A program made the translations under genes and the position numbers. From Lacticaseibacillus mingshuiensis (GTDB taxonomy: Bacteria; Bacillota; Bacilli; Lactobacillales; Lactobacillaceae), in contig NZ_BOLS01000002.1 of assembly GCF_016861785.1 (NCBI RefSeq), positions 62,001 through 126,000 on the forward strand: a stretch of DNA of 64,000 nucleotides. Direction: 5' to 3'. Positions within the stretch are counted from its first letter, which is position 1. Every line of letters starts with the position of its first letter. Under the pieces are notes generated by a model, which saw only the letters and a program-made list of their open reading frames with translations, was not told the DNA's origin and did not search any database. Shown piece by piece: positions 63,467-64,000 of the stretch.

Positions 63467-63982
63467 CTAATCCCATTCATCGTAGCCCTTCAGCTGATCC
63501 ATTGAAATGAAGAGTAAGTGCTTGACCGCGGTGATCTTGCCCTCCGTCAGCTGATAGCTTTCAAGGTAATACGGATTGTCCGTTTGACCGATGTGTTCAG
63601 GCAGCGGGAAGCCGGCTTTTTCGAGGCGCTCGAGCCCGCGGCTGAACATCGTCTCGACGGGAAAATTCGCCAGCACGCTGTCCGCTTTTTCGCTGACCTC
63701 CCCGACTGTGGCGGCTGGCAGTTGCACAGCTTCAAGGCCGGCTGGGGCCGCGGTGCCTGCCGGAAGCAAGCTGCCGATCCAATACTGAAACGCGCCATAT
63801 GGGGAAAACATCAACAGCGCCGTCCGGTTCGGCTGGTTGGTCAGTGCATCCAGTGCCGCAAAGTGGCCAGCCGCCTCAAAGTCCTGCCAAGCCTGGTCAA
63901 ACGTGCCGAGTTGGTCCATCGATTCTGTCATGTATACCTTGCCAGCAAACACACTTGCTGGCCGGTCGATCAAAGATGTCAT
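63467..63982 (-). CDS. Unknown 171-aa protein
   Basis: A soluble 171-aa protein, acidic overall (DQLGTFDQAWQDFEAAGHFA ... KHLLFISMDQLKGYDEWD split). It has no membrane segment and no recognised domain. GGAAGG lies 8 nt before the ATG, 18 bases from the window edge, so the gene is complete. Confidence 0.75.
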   Translation of the reverse strand: MTSLIDRPASVFAGKVYMTESMDQLGTFDQAWQDFEAAGHFAALDALTNQPNRTALLMFSPYGAFQYWIGSLLPAGTAAPAGLEAVQLPAATVGEVSEKADSVLANFPVETMFSRGLERLEKAGFPLPEHIGQTDNPYYLESYQLTEGKITAVKHLLFISMDQLKGYDEWD

Positions 63983-64000
63983 ATTGTGTCCTTCCTAATT

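Overview
The window comes from a high-GC member of the Lactobacillaceae and most resembles the Lacticaseibacillus (L. casei) lineage. The evidence is the gene order sftA-murC and ytpR/ytpP/ytmP/trmB, the ecsAB-hit-yhaH-like-prsA-yhaM cluster, a DUF1827 gene, a class 1A (fumarate-type) dihydroorotate dehydrogenase, clpE, ptsHI and a Bce-type peptide-detoxification module. Species is not assigned. Codons are GC-rich at position 3, which gives many long spurious antisense reading frames; these were left out.

Layout. 0-8.5 kb: Bax-inhibitor-like membrane protein, murC, the soluble FtsK-like translocase sftA, then ytpR, ytpP, a small membrane-anchored protein, trmB and a YtmP-like kinase. 8.8-16.4 kb: ecsBA, hit, a YtxH-like gene, prsA, an intact IS200/IS605 element (tnpA+tnpB), yhaM and a YheA-like gene. 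16.4-22 kb: class A penicillin-binding protein, RluA-type pseudouridine synthase, argR, argS with a T-box leader, tRNA-Gly. 22.5-29.8 kb: a HicB-like gene with a coupled 59-aa membrane protein, pyrD, an orphan RNA gene, sdaAB/sdaAA, mecA, spx, a metallo-beta-lactamase-fold protein and an ABM-like protein. 29.8-35.3 kb: divergent ABC transporter and two-component system (Bce-like) plus an unknown membrane protein. 35.3-36.7 kb: nrdG with an unusual partner carrying an NrdD-like zinc ribbon. 36.8-48.1 kb: the complete IMP operon purEKCSQLFMNHD with PurBox-like sites upstream. 48.2-54.1 kb: ROK kinase, ptsI, ptsH, a 63-aa protein, and clpE under apparent dual HrcA/CtsR control. 54.1-64 kb: DUF1827 protein, a MucBP-like protein without a signal peptide, an SseB-like protein, prfC, a CorC/HlyC-family protein, an AI-2E-family transporter, two GNAT acetyltransferases, a 4-TM orphan protein, a gene graveyard (DUF1697 and possibly deoxynucleoside kinase remnants), and an unknown 171-aa protein.

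The most unusual content is intergenic. A family of about 120-bp, nearly full-length palindromes occurs in seven intergenic spaces, often as head-to-tail arrays of two or three copies with the last copy truncated. The stems of different copies differ in sequence but stay complementary, so structure rather than sequence is conserved. One copy is a chimera whose outer arms belong to two different stem types. A second standout is an approximately 370-nt RNA gene (24.3-24.7 kb, minus strand) with a strong promoter and terminator that I cannot match to RNase P RNA, tmRNA, SRP RNA, 6S RNA or a known riboswitch.

Functionally the window is mostly chromosomal housekeeping: cell wall and division, protein export and quality control (EcsAB, PrsA, MecA, Spx, ClpE), purine and pyrimidine synthesis, and PTS sugar uptake. 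Accessory content is limited to the IS element, the repeat arrays and the Bce-like module.
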